Shown here in pieces: positions 31,956-39,691 of a stretch of DNA of 56,412 nucleotides (within the stretch, counting starts at the first letter, position 1; the number at the start of each line of letters is the position of its first letter). Made by a program: the position numbers and the translations under genes. Origin of the DNA: an uncultured Clostridia bacterium (lineage in GTDB: Bacteria; Bacillota; Clostridia; Oscillospirales; Ruminococcaceae); assembly GCA_947629905.1 (NCBI GenBank), contig CANRFM010000013.1:1-56412 (forward strand), written 5' to 3'. The notes under the pieces were generated by a model. The model had not been told where the DNA came from. It saw only the letters and a program-made list of their open reading frames with translations, and made no database searches.

Positions 31956-34900
31956 ATGAAATTCAGAAAAGCACTTGCCTCTCTGCTTGCCGTCTCGCTT
32001 GCAGCCACACAGCTCACAGCCGGATTTGCCATGCAGACGGTCAACATCGTACAGACCTTTGCTGCCGATACCGCAGCCGTGCAGGACACGGAAGGGTATT
32101 TCTGTCAGCAGCTCTCTGACGAGTCCAAGGTCTTTTACGATGCTATCCACACCATGTACACCACGGGAATGCTTAAGACCGGCACGGAAAGTTTCGACCT
32201 GACCGCCAACGGTCTGCTCACACAGGAAGAAGCTGCCGCATACGCTGACGGCGGTCCCGGTGTGCTGACGGCATTCGGTGCAGCAAGGGATGCCTTTTAC
32301 ATGGATCACATGGACACGTTCTATGTGGATTTCTCTGCACTCTCCATCCGTGTGACGACCGGTGAGGACGGCTATCATGTGTATTTAGGCGCATTCAGGC
32401 GGGATAATTACTATGCAGAGGGCTTCACCAGTGCAGCGGATGTCGAAAGCGCTCTCGGACAGTATCAGGAAGCCGTTGCGGAAATTGCCGCTGCTGCCAA
32501 AGCTGCTCCCGTGGAGGAGGGCAAAAATGCCGCAGCCGAACAGGTGCGCTATGTGCATGACTATATCACCCACCACACTTCCTATCGGTTAGAGGATGCC
32601 TGCAATCCTGCCAATATCGGCTTTATCCGGAATGCCTACGGTCCTCTGCTCCGGGAAGAGGGTGTCTGCGAAGGCTACTCCCGTGCCTTTAAGGCAGTAC
32701 TGGACGAGCTGGGCATTCCCTGCGTTCTCGTCAGTGGTGTCTACAACGTGACGGAAAATCATCCGGAACTGCATATGTGGACACTCGTGCAGATCGACGG
32801 CGGCTGGTACGGCGTTGACCCGACCATGGACGACCCGATCACCCAAAACCCCTCGGAAGGCGGCGTGGACGGCGGGGAGAACGAGGAATATTTCCTTGTC
32901 GGTGAGGACATTCTGAACCGTCACCACACCCCGAGCAATATCCTCTCGGAAGCCAATTATCCTTTCACCTACCCGAACCCGGAGATCAATGCACTCGGCG
33001 TGGAAACCCTCACCGATGCCGGCGGGCTTGTGGTGAAGTATAAGGCAGACTCCGAAATGGAAGGCGTTCCGGCAGGCGATTTCATCGTCAGCTACAATGG
33101 CATGGGCTACGCCAAAACTGCCGAACAGGGCAAGTACATCATCGTCCGCTTCATCAACTACTATGAAGAAAATGATGAGACCGTTGACAGCGGCTGGTGC
33201 TACATCGAACCGCAATACTACCCCGGCATAGAGGACACGGACACCGAACTGACACTGACACTTGCCTCGGCGCAGAATGTGCAGTTTGCTGTCACGGATA
33301 TTCCGCCGACAATGAATGAATACGGCATCCCGGATCTTGTCTTTGACGAAGAACCGGTCATGCTCGAACAGAGCAATGTGATCCACAACGAAAACGGCTA
33401 CTATATGCCCGCTCCCTATGCAAGAAACCTCACGCCCCGGAACAGCGGCTACCTTATTATCGAACGGGGCACACAGCACGTGAGTGCCACCTTTGACGAA
33501 GTCCTCGTTCCCATTGAGGGGGAGGAATTTGAGGTCGTCATGACGTGCAGCTCCCCGTCCGGTCAGGTCAACAGCACCATGACAAAGGCGCAGTGGGACG
33601 GCGTTTCGACCATTTCCTTCGACTTCACGCCAAGCAAAATGTGGGCTGACGACCGTGCAGCGTACACGTTCTCTGTCAAGGGGCTCAAGAGCGCCCGCAG
33701 CGGCAAAGCTCCCATGGACATCACCTATGAAGCCAAGTTCCAGAGCTATGTCTGCGCTTACCGTTCGCAGGGCATCCAGTGGAATGTCTTTGCACAGCCG
33801 AGACTGCTTGACAATTCCGATATTTCCATGAACGACTGGAAAACCACCGATGGTTCTACCGTGAGCAACAAGCTCCGTGACCGCATGGTGCTTGTGGCAA
33901 GCGCTCCGTCCCACAAGGAACAGGATCAGATGACAGAACTGGTCGACACCCAGACAAATGACACCGTTCTCGAAAGCAAGAGCTTTGAGATCAGCCTGTC
34001 CATCTGCAAGGCGCAGGTGGCAAGCACCGGTGACGGCGTGCGTGTGATGCTCGGTTTCCCGGACGGTTACGGTCCGGAAGATGCCGGGGTGACGTTCAAG
34101 GTCTACCACTTCATCAAGGATGCCGCAGGCAACTGCACCGGGGTCGAGGAGATCCCCTGTGTCATCACCGAATATGGTCTGGTCGTGACCTGCATGAGCT
34201 TCAGCCCGTACATGGTCGCAGCCGTCGAGGATGACGGCACGGAAAGCGCTGCCAAGTCTGTCGTAGCATCTGCCTCCAAGGGCGGTTCTGTCTCCTGTGA
34301 CGGTATCGTTACCCTTGCCGAGGGAGAGAGCGTGACCATGTTCCTCCAGCCGGACGAGGGCTATGTCCTTGATTCCGTTTCCGTTGGCGGCAAGCTGACA
34401 GAGATCACGGATGCATCCGGTATGCCGCTGACACTGAGCTATGCGGATATTGACGGAAACAGCAGTATCGTGGATGTGAAATTTGCTCCTGCTGCTGTCG
34501 CAGAAGCAGAAGCTGCCAAGGGTGAAACGCCCGTTCCGGTCGATGCCGAGGCAGAAGCTGCCCCTGCCGGCAATCTGGTAACAGCGCCCGACAAGCCCGG
34601 CGAGACCACACCACCTGCCACAGAACCCGTGGAAACCACCACAGAAGCACCTGCCACGACTACTGCTGAAACGACCCTTCCCGAAACCACAGCCGTTGTA
34701 ACAACTTCTTCTACGGCTGCAACGACCACCACAGCGACGACAACAACTACCGCTGCAACGACAACGACTACCGCAGCGACGACAACGACTACTGCAGCGA
34801 CAACAACGACCACCGCAACGACAACAACTACCGCAGCGACAACAACGACTACCGCAGCGACGACAACAACAACTGCGCCGACCACCACGCCCTCTGTGGA

Positions 34901-35279
34901 AACCATTCCCGGCACACCCGGCAAGACGGCATCCAAAGTCCTGCTCCCGCCGGAAGATGGTCTGACAGATATGTACCTGCTCTATGCAGTCGATTCGCTG
35001 AATTACAGCCGTGCAGGGCTGACGATCGCAGCAGACGGCAAGACCTATGTATGGGATACCAATACGGTTTATCAGTCTGTGATCATTGATGGCAAGACCT
35101 ACACAGCGGAAGAATTTGGCGGCAAGTATCTGCTGGCGCTCGGCGTGACGGGTATTCCCGCAGATGCTGCTAAGACTGCCGCAGCTATCCCAAGGCTGAC
35201 AGAACTGAAACAAGAAACAGCCGAACTGCCGAAAAAAGCATACAGGCTGCCTGAGGCACAGAAGGAGGAGATCGTATGA
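31956..35279 (+). CDS. Large secreted transglutaminase-like protein with Thr-rich linker
   Basis: 1107 residues. A signal peptide (~1-38) is followed by a transglutaminase/protease-like domain (~175-290) with EEGVCEGYSRAFKAVLDELG (Cys), HMWTLVQIDGGWYGVDPTMD (His and Asp), so the triad is complete. Then come several beta-rich domains (~340-820), an acidic stretch, a long Thr-rich linker (~895-985, mostly TTTTTAA units) and an unusual C-terminal domain (~990-1107) with DGLTDMYLLYAVDSLNYSRA. There is no dockerin or LPXTG. Its stop overlaps the ATG of the 47-residue peptide gene (ATGA), linking it to the RiPP-like cluster. SD AAAGGAAGG favours ATG 31956 over 31947. Role is unknown; surface display or peptide processing is inference. 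Confidence 0.9.
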   Translation: MKFRKALASLLAVSLAATQLTAGFAMQTVNIVQTFAADTAAVQDTEGYFCQQLSDESKVFYDAIHTMYTTGMLKTGTESFDLTANGLLTQEEAAAYADGGPGVLTAFGAARDAFYMDHMDTFYVDFSALSIRVTTGEDGYHVYLGAFRRDNYYAEGFTSAADVESALGQYQEAVAEIAAAAKAAPVEEGKNAAAEQVRYVHDYITHHTSYRLEDACNPANIGFIRNAYGPLLREEGVCEGYSRAFKAVLDELGIPCVLVSGVYNVTENHPELHMWTLVQIDGGWYGVDPTMDDPITQNPSEGGVDGGENEEYFLVGEDILNRHHTPSNILSEANYPFTYPNPEINALGVETLTDAGGLVVKYKADSEMEGVPAGDFIVSYNGMGYAKTAEQGKYIIVRFINYYEENDETVDSGWCYIEPQYYPGIEDTDTELTLTLASAQNVQFAVTDIPPTMNEYGIPDLVFDEEPVMLEQSNVIHNENGYYMPAPYARNLTPRNSGYLIIERGTQHVSATFDEVLVPIEGEEFEVVMTCSSPSGQVNSTMTKAQWDGVSTISFDFTPSKMWADDRAAYTFSVKGLKSARSGKAPMDITYEAKFQSYVCAYRSQGIQWNVFAQPRLLDNSDISMNDWKTTDGSTVSNKLRDRMVLVASAPSHKEQDQMTELVDTQTNDTVLESKSFEISLSICKAQVASTGDGVRVMLGFPDGYGPEDAGVTFKVYHFIKDAAGNCTGVEEIPCVITEYGLVVTCMSFSPYMVAAVEDDGTESAAKSVVASASKGGSVSCDGIVTLAEGESVTMFLQPDEGYVLDSVSVGGKLTEITDASGMPLTLSYADIDGNSSIVDVKFAPAAVAEAEAAKGETPVPVDAEAEAAPAGNLVTAPDKPGETTPPATEPVETTTEAPATTTAETTLPETTAVVTTSSTAATTTTATTTTTAATTTTTAATTTTTAATTTTTATTTTTAATTTTTAATTTTTAPTTTPSVETIPGTPGKTASKVLLPPEDGLTDMYLLYAVDSLNYSRAGLTIAADGKTYVWDTNTVYQSVIIDGKTYTAEEFGGKYLLALGVTGIPADAAKTAAAIPRLTELKQETAELPKKAYRLPEAQKEEIV
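34718..34890 (+). repeat. Minisatellite coding a poly-Thr/Ala linker
   Basis: Repeating ACGACAACGACTACCGCAGC-like units encode TTTTTAA blocks. Similar Thr-coding tracts occur at about 39950-40030 and 40190-40290 on the minus strand. Such linkers are often O-glycosylated in Ruminococcus surface proteins (family knowledge) and can vary in length by slippage. Confidence 0.75.
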
Positions 35280-35419
35280 CAAAAGAACCCTATATCACGC
35301 CGATCATGGAGGTCTGCACATTTGACACGGAAGATGTCATCACCACCAGCGGTGAGCTGATCAACGGCGGCACAGAAGGCACACCGGAAACGGTTGCCTA
35401 TACGGACGTATTCCAATAA
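35276..35419 (+). CDS. 47-residue lasso-like RiPP precursor peptide
   Basis: Small ORF starting ATG 35276 with a strong GAAGGAGGAG site; its ATGA overlaps the stop of the large secreted protein. The leader (residues 1-25) contains Y6-I-T-P9-I-M11-E-V, which fits the YxxPxL motif that PqqD-like B1 proteins recognise in lasso precursors. T24 sits two residues before G26, as the conserved Thr(-2) does in lasso peptides. The putative core G26 to Q47 (22 residues: GELINGGTE, then GTPETVAYTDVFQ) has Gly1 and Glu9, the spacing of a 9-residue lasso ring. No Cys lies in the core. It is followed by kinase, PqqD, peptidase-like, ABC and nucleotidyltransferase genes. The ring is inference; no cyclase is present in the window. 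Confidence 0.72.
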   Translation: MTKEPYITPIMEVCTFDTEDVITTSGELINGGTEGTPETVAYTDVFQ

Positions 35420-35479
35420 GCGGCGTGCTGCCCCTTGCGCCTGTGGTGCAGGGGGCAGCATTTCCGGAAAGGAGCTGCT

Positions 35480-36232
35480 ATGTACGGTATCTATCGCATA
35501 GCCGAAAATAACATTGGCATCCGGTCACTGTTTCCGGATGTTCATGCACTCTGCCGGGATTACCGGACAGATGCACAGCCGGAAATTTTCATAGAGGTCT
35601 CCCCTGCTGATATTGCTGCCGAACGGGAACAGTCTGCCCTGACGGACAAGCGAGAGGGCAAGCCTGTGCGGGCATTTCCGGACGGGTATCTGGAGACGTT
35701 GGCAGTCTACCGGAAAATAGCTGAAACGCTCATCCCCTCGGATATTCTGCTGTTTCACGGGTCTGCCGTGGCAGTGGACGGAGAGGGCTATCTGTTCACG
35801 GCAAAAAGCGGCACAGGAAAATCGACCCACACCAGCCTGTGGATGACGTATTTCGGGGAGCGGGCTTTCATGGTCAATGATGATAAGCCGCTCCTGCGCT
35901 GCACGGATGGCGGTGTGATCGTTTACGGTACGCCGTGGGACGGGAAACATCACCGCAGCACGAACACCTCTGTTCCGCTGAAAGCGGTCTGCGTTTTGGA
36001 ACGGGGCAAGGAAAACCGGATCACACCCCTTGACCGGCACGAAGCATTTCCGCTGCTGTTACAGCAGAGTTACCGCCCTTCTGATCCGGCGCTGCTGCAA
36101 CGTACACTGGCTCTGGTGTCCCGGCTTTCTGCCGGAGTAAAGCTGTACCGCCTGCAATGCAACATGGAACTGTCGGCGGCAAAGATCGCCTATGCGGGCA
36201 TGAAAGGAGAAACCCATGCAACTGAAACCTGA
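35480..36232 (+). CDS. HPr-kinase-like RiPP-associated kinase
   Basis: 250 residues. The C-terminal two thirds have the HprK fold: ILLFHGSAVAVDGEGYLFTA, P-loop AKSGTGKSTHT (~residues 113-123), MVNDDKPLLR (the acidic DD of the kinase site) and VIVYGTPWDGKHHRS. In lasso clusters of the paeninodin type, such kinases phosphorylate a C-terminal residue of the peptide. Here the predicted C-terminus is Gln, with Thr and Tyr nearby as possible targets (inference). ATG 35480 follows AAAGGAG. It overlaps the PqqD gene by 17 bases. Confidence 0.88.
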   Translation: MYGIYRIAENNIGIRSLFPDVHALCRDYRTDAQPEIFIEVSPADIAAEREQSALTDKREGKPVRAFPDGYLETLAVYRKIAETLIPSDILLFHGSAVAVDGEGYLFTAKSGTGKSTHTSLWMTYFGERAFMVNDDKPLLRCTDGGVIVYGTPWDGKHHRSTNTSVPLKAVCVLERGKENRITPLDRHEAFPLLLQQSYRPSDPALLQRTLALVSRLSAGVKLYRLQCNMELSAAKIAYAGMKGETHATET

Positions 36233-36473
36233 ATTTCTGACCTACGAAGCAGACGGCGAACAGATCTTAGTCGCCGCCGGAACGGCTTTCAGCGGCATTG
36301 TACGCAGCAATCCGACGGCTGCTTTCATTGTCAACTGCCTGAAAACGGAAACGACCGAAGCGGAGATCACCGCCCGGCTGCTGGAACGATACGATGTCCC
36401 CGAAGCTACTGCTGCCGCAGATGTCCACCGTATCGTGGAGACCCTGCGCAGCATTGATGCAATTCATGGCTGA
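36216..36473 (+). CDS. PqqD-family peptide recognition protein
   Basis: 85 residues. Wing-helix RRE of the PqqD type: a short beta hairpin (QLKPEFLTYEADGEQILVAA), then AFIVNCLKTETTEAEITARL and the final helix ADVHRIVETLRSIDAI. These proteins bind the leader of RiPP precursors and hand the peptide to modifying enzymes. ATG 36216 follows GAAAGGAGAAACCC and overlaps the kinase gene; its stop overlaps the next start. In lasso clusters it corresponds to the free B1 protein. A B2 peptidase partner is missing next to it. Confidence 0.9.
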   Translation: MQLKPEFLTYEADGEQILVAAGTAFSGIVRSNPTAAFIVNCLKTETTEAEITARLLERYDVPEATAAADVHRIVETLRSIDAIHG

Positions 36474-36897
36474 GTCCAGCTTTGAAGCGGAACTGGCACG
36501 GACGGGGAAACTGGTCTACACGAATGTCGGTGACAGCATGATGCCTCTCATCCGGGAAAAGCGTGACCTGCTGATCCTCGAACCGCCGCAAGGCAGGCTG
36601 CACCGGCTGGATATTCCCCTCTACAAGCGGGATTCCGGTCAGTATGTGCTGCACCGTGTCCTGAAAGTACGGAAGACGGACTATATACTCTGCGGCGACA
36701 ACCGCTGGCAGCGGGAGACCGGTATCACGGATGAACATATCATCGGTGTGCTGACTGGCTTGGTGCGGGACGGAAAGACCCTTTCCGTGAAAGACTGGCG
36801 GCTGCGGCTGTATGCCCATATCTGGTGTGATTTCTTCTGGGTGCGGGCTTGCGTGCTGCGGGTAAAGCATTTCCGGAAAGGGCGGTGGAAACGGTGA
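36466..36897 (+). CDS. S24/S26 peptidase-like protein
   Basis: 143 residues. VGDSMMPLIREKRDLLILEP is the signal-peptidase/LexA catalytic Ser region (GxSMxP), and QYVLHRVLKV and YILCGDNRWQRETGITDEHI match the other conserved boxes. A Lys that could act as the base lies at LYKRDSG. No membrane anchor is seen, unlike true signal peptidases. Such proteins accompany PqqD, kinase and nucleotidyltransferase genes in clostridial peptide clusters and might trim the leader or process the product (inference). The start is uncertain (36457 or 36466), because it overlaps the PqqD stop and no clean ribosome site is seen. Confidence 0.82.
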   Translation: MAESSFEAELARTGKLVYTNVGDSMMPLIREKRDLLILEPPQGRLHRLDIPLYKRDSGQYVLHRVLKVRKTDYILCGDNRWQRETGITDEHIIGVLTGLVRDGKTLSVKDWRLRLYAHIWCDFFWVRACVLRVKHFRKGRWKR

Positions 36898-38612
36898 AAC
36901 AAACGGCTGTCCGGTGGCTCTGGCAGGTCACGGGAAAGCGGAAAGCTGCCATTGCATGGCTGACGGTGCTGCAAATGATACTCGGTGTGAGCGGTGTTGC
37001 CTTTGCGCTGGCACTGCGGGATGTCATCGATGCGGCAGCGAATGGAGACCGCAAGGGCTTCGGGTACGGGCTTATGGGGGCGGCAGGTATTGTAGCCGGG
37101 CAGATCCTTTTGCGAACCGTGCTCCGGCACTGGGAGGAACGCACCCGTGCGGATATGGAAAACGCCTGCAAGCGCCGGCTATTTGGGGTGCTGCTGCACA
37201 AGGACTATGCCTCGGTGACGGCTGTTCACTCCGGTGAATGGCTCAACCGCCTGACCTCGGACACGGCAGTCTGTGCAGCGGGGGCTGTGGATATTCTGCC
37301 GGGGGCAGCAGGCATGGCGGTAAAACTGTTAGCAGCGCTTTCGATGATGCTTGTCCTCGAACCGGGGTTTGTGTATCTGCTTCTGCCGGGCGGAGCAGTA
37401 TTGCTGCTGCTGACCTGCCTGTTCCGGAAAACCCTCAAAGCCCTGCACAAACAGATGCAGACGGCGGACGGAAAAGTGCGTATGTTTTTGCAGGAACACC
37501 TCGAAAGCCTGCTGATCGTCCGTTCTTTCTCCGCAGAACAGCGGACACTTGCGGGCGCAGAGGAACGCATGGCTGCGCACAAATCTGCCCGGATGGCTCG
37601 TGTCCGGTTCTCCAACCTGTGCAATTCCGGTTTTTCTGCAGCCATGAATGGTATGTATCTGCTGGGGCTGGGGTACTGCGGGTACGGTATCCTACAGGGG
37701 AAATATTCCTACGGTACGCTGATGGCAGTGTTACAGCTCATTGGGCAGCTCCAGATGCCGCTGGCGGGCATTACGGGCTTTCTCCCGAAATTCTATGCCA
37801 TGACAGCAAGTGCCGAACGGCTGTCCGAAGCGGAAGCTTTTGCGGAGGACTGCCCGGAGGGAGCGAAAAGCGGTGACGACATCCGGGCATTCTATGAAAA
37901 CGAATTTGCCGGGCTTGGCTTTGCGGGCGCAAGTTTTGCCTACCGGAGCAGAGAGGGAGAACGGGTGCTCGAAAATATATCCGTCACCCTGAAAAAAGGC
38001 TCATTCACGGCGATCACAGGGCATTCCGGGTGCGGTAAATCGACACTTCTGAAACTGCTCATGTGCCTGTACCCGCTGCAAAGCGGGGAGCGTTTTCTCA
38101 TCGGCAGGGACGGCACACGCCTGCCTCTGACGGCGCAGTGGCACAGGCTGTTCGCCTATGTGCCGCAGGGCAGTCAGCTCCTGAGTGGCTCGATCGGGGA
38201 TGCTGTAAGCTTCTCGGAGAAATCCCCGGATGCGGAGCGCCTTGCAAGGGCGCTGCACATCGCCTGTGCCGATTTTGCGGAAACGCTTGGCACGGAAACA
38301 CAGCTTGGCGAACGGGGGCAGGGGCTTTCAGAAGGGCAGCTGCAGCGGCTTGCCATTGCACGGGCGATCTATTCGGACAACCCAGTTCTGCTGCTCGACG
38401 AATCGACGAGCGCCCTTGACGGCGAAACGGAACAGCGCCTGCTGTGCAATTTGCGGCAGCTCACGGATAAGACGGTCATCCTTGTCACGCACCGCCCGGC
38501 GGCACTGGACATCTGTGATACTATCATTCATATGCACGAAAACGGAGTGGAGGTCAATTATGCAGACACAGGAAGCCCTGCTGTACCTGACAGCGTGCGG
38601 CATACAGAATAA
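36894..38612 (+). CDS. ABC transporter, fused permease and ATPase
   Basis: 572 residues. Six-helix membrane domain (~15-310) followed by an ATPase domain (~345-560) with Walker A GHSGCGKST, Q-loop YVPQGSQLLSGSI, signature LSEGQLQRLAIARA, Walker B VLLLDESTSALD and switch VTHR. It works as a homodimer exporter. No C39 peptidase domain is attached, as in many lasso (D-type) exporters. The GTG start at 36894 overlaps the peptidase-like stop by 4 bases. Probable exporter of the modified peptide, possibly providing immunity (inference). Confidence 0.93.
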   Translation: MKQTAVRWLWQVTGKRKAAIAWLTVLQMILGVSGVAFALALRDVIDAAANGDRKGFGYGLMGAAGIVAGQILLRTVLRHWEERTRADMENACKRRLFGVLLHKDYASVTAVHSGEWLNRLTSDTAVCAAGAVDILPGAAGMAVKLLAALSMMLVLEPGFVYLLLPGGAVLLLLTCLFRKTLKALHKQMQTADGKVRMFLQEHLESLLIVRSFSAEQRTLAGAEERMAAHKSARMARVRFSNLCNSGFSAAMNGMYLLGLGYCGYGILQGKYSYGTLMAVLQLIGQLQMPLAGITGFLPKFYAMTASAERLSEAEAFAEDCPEGAKSGDDIRAFYENEFAGLGFAGASFAYRSREGERVLENISVTLKKGSFTAITGHSGCGKSTLLKLLMCLYPLQSGERFLIGRDGTRLPLTAQWHRLFAYVPQGSQLLSGSIGDAVSFSEKSPDAERLARALHIACADFAETLGTETQLGERGQGLSEGQLQRLAIARAIYSDNPVLLLDESTSALDGETEQRLLCNLRQLTDKTVILVTHRPAALDICDTIIHMHENGVEVNYADTGSPAVPDSVRHTE

Positions 38613-39666
38613 AGCCCCCGACAAGGCAAAGCTTGCCGGGACGGATATGCAGGCACTGCTGCAGGTGAGTCGGTTTCACAGCCTGTCCGCACTGGTCTGC
38701 ACGGCACTGGAAGCTTCCGGGGCGGCGATGCCGGATGATTTCCGGCAGGACAAGGCAAAGGCGATCCGCAAGAATCTCCTCTTGGATGCGGAGCGCAGCC
38801 GGATATGCAGCTTTCTGGAAGAACATGGTATCTGGTATATGCCCCTCAAGGGGGTCATCCTCAAGGAACTGTACCCCGGTGTCGGTCTGCGGCAGATGGC
38901 AGATAATGACATTCTCTTCGATGCGGCATTTCAGCGGGAGGTGCTTGCCTTCATGCAAGCCTCCGGTTACACCCCTGAAAGCGTTGGAAAATGCCATCAT
39001 GACACCTACCTGAAAGAACCGATCTACAATTTCGAGCTGCACACGATGCTGTTCGATCAGAAAAGCGAATTTTACAGCTACTATGCAGACGTGAAAGAAA
39101 GGCTTGTGCAGGATGCGGGGAAAGCCTACAGCTATCATTTTACGGATGAGGATTTTTTCATCTTTTTTCTGGCTCATGCGTATAAACACGCCAGCGCTGC
39201 CGGAACCGGGCTGCGGACGCTGCTTGACTGCTATGTATTCTTGAAAGCGCACCCTGACCTTGACCGGGCATATCTCGAACGGGAGCTGACAACGCTTGGC
39301 ATTGCGGATTTTGCTAAAAAAATGGGAACGCTTGCCTGTCAGGTCTTTACCGACCCGGAAGCACCCCTGACGGAAGAACAGCAGACACAGCTGCACTTCT
39401 ATCTGCATTCCGGCACGTATGGCACAGTGGAACAATCCGTCCGGAACCGCATGGAAACACTCGGCACGGGGTGGAAATACTACTGGAAACGTCTGTTTCC
39501 GGATCTTGCCTTTTATAAAGTATATTACCCGTTTTGCTATCGTCACAAGCTTCTGATCCCTGCGGCGTGGCTGCACCGGCTGCTCCGGGGGATCACGTTC
39601 CGCCGCAAAAAAGTCCTCATGGAACTGAAAGTACTGCACCGGCAGGACAAACAAAAAAGAGCCTGA
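38560..39666 (+). CDS. RiPP-cluster nucleotidyltransferase family protein
   Basis: 368 residues. LEEHGIWYMPLKGVILKELY and GLRQMADNDILFD carry the motif KGxxL..lY....R.m.D.Dll of the nucleotidyltransferase family (PF14907-like) that is common in lasso and related peptide clusters; the two acidic residues expected for metal binding are present (D-N-D). HAYKHASAAGTGLRTLLDCY is the matching second box. Starts at ATG 38560 with GGAGTGGAGG, 53 bases inside the ABC gene. It may adenylylate or otherwise nucleotidylate the peptide or a partner (inference). It is the last gene of the operon. Confidence 0.9.
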   Translation: MQTQEALLYLTACGIQNKAPDKAKLAGTDMQALLQVSRFHSLSALVCTALEASGAAMPDDFRQDKAKAIRKNLLLDAERSRICSFLEEHGIWYMPLKGVILKELYPGVGLRQMADNDILFDAAFQREVLAFMQASGYTPESVGKCHHDTYLKEPIYNFELHTMLFDQKSEFYSYYADVKERLVQDAGKAYSYHFTDEDFFIFFLAHAYKHASAAGTGLRTLLDCYVFLKAHPDLDRAYLERELTTLGIADFAKKMGTLACQVFTDPEAPLTEEQQTQLHFYLHSGTYGTVEQSVRNRMETLGTGWKYYWKRLFPDLAFYKVYYPFCYRHKLLIPAAWLHRLLRGITFRRKKVLMELKVLHRQDKQKRA

Positions 39667-39688
39667 GATATTTCACTCAGGCTCTTTT
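39655..39688. terminator. Bidirectional terminator closing the RiPP-like operon
   Basis: AAAAGAGCCTGAG, 8-base loop, CTCAGGCTCTTTT. Perfect 13-pair stem between convergent genes. Confidence 0.9.
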
Positions 39689-39691
39689 CAT

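Noticed and set aside
32589-35282. Minus-strand frame rich in Cys and Arg opposite the secreted protein
   Set aside because: No ribosome site, composition of an antisense frame, and the plus strand has a signal peptide and an intact catalytic domain.
36466-36897. LexA-type repressor
   Set aside because: Has the S24/S26 catalytic boxes but no DNA-binding domain; its context is a peptide cluster.
35276-39666. Lanthipeptide or sactipeptide cluster
   Set aside because: The predicted core has no Cys and no LanB/C/M or radical SAM gene is present.
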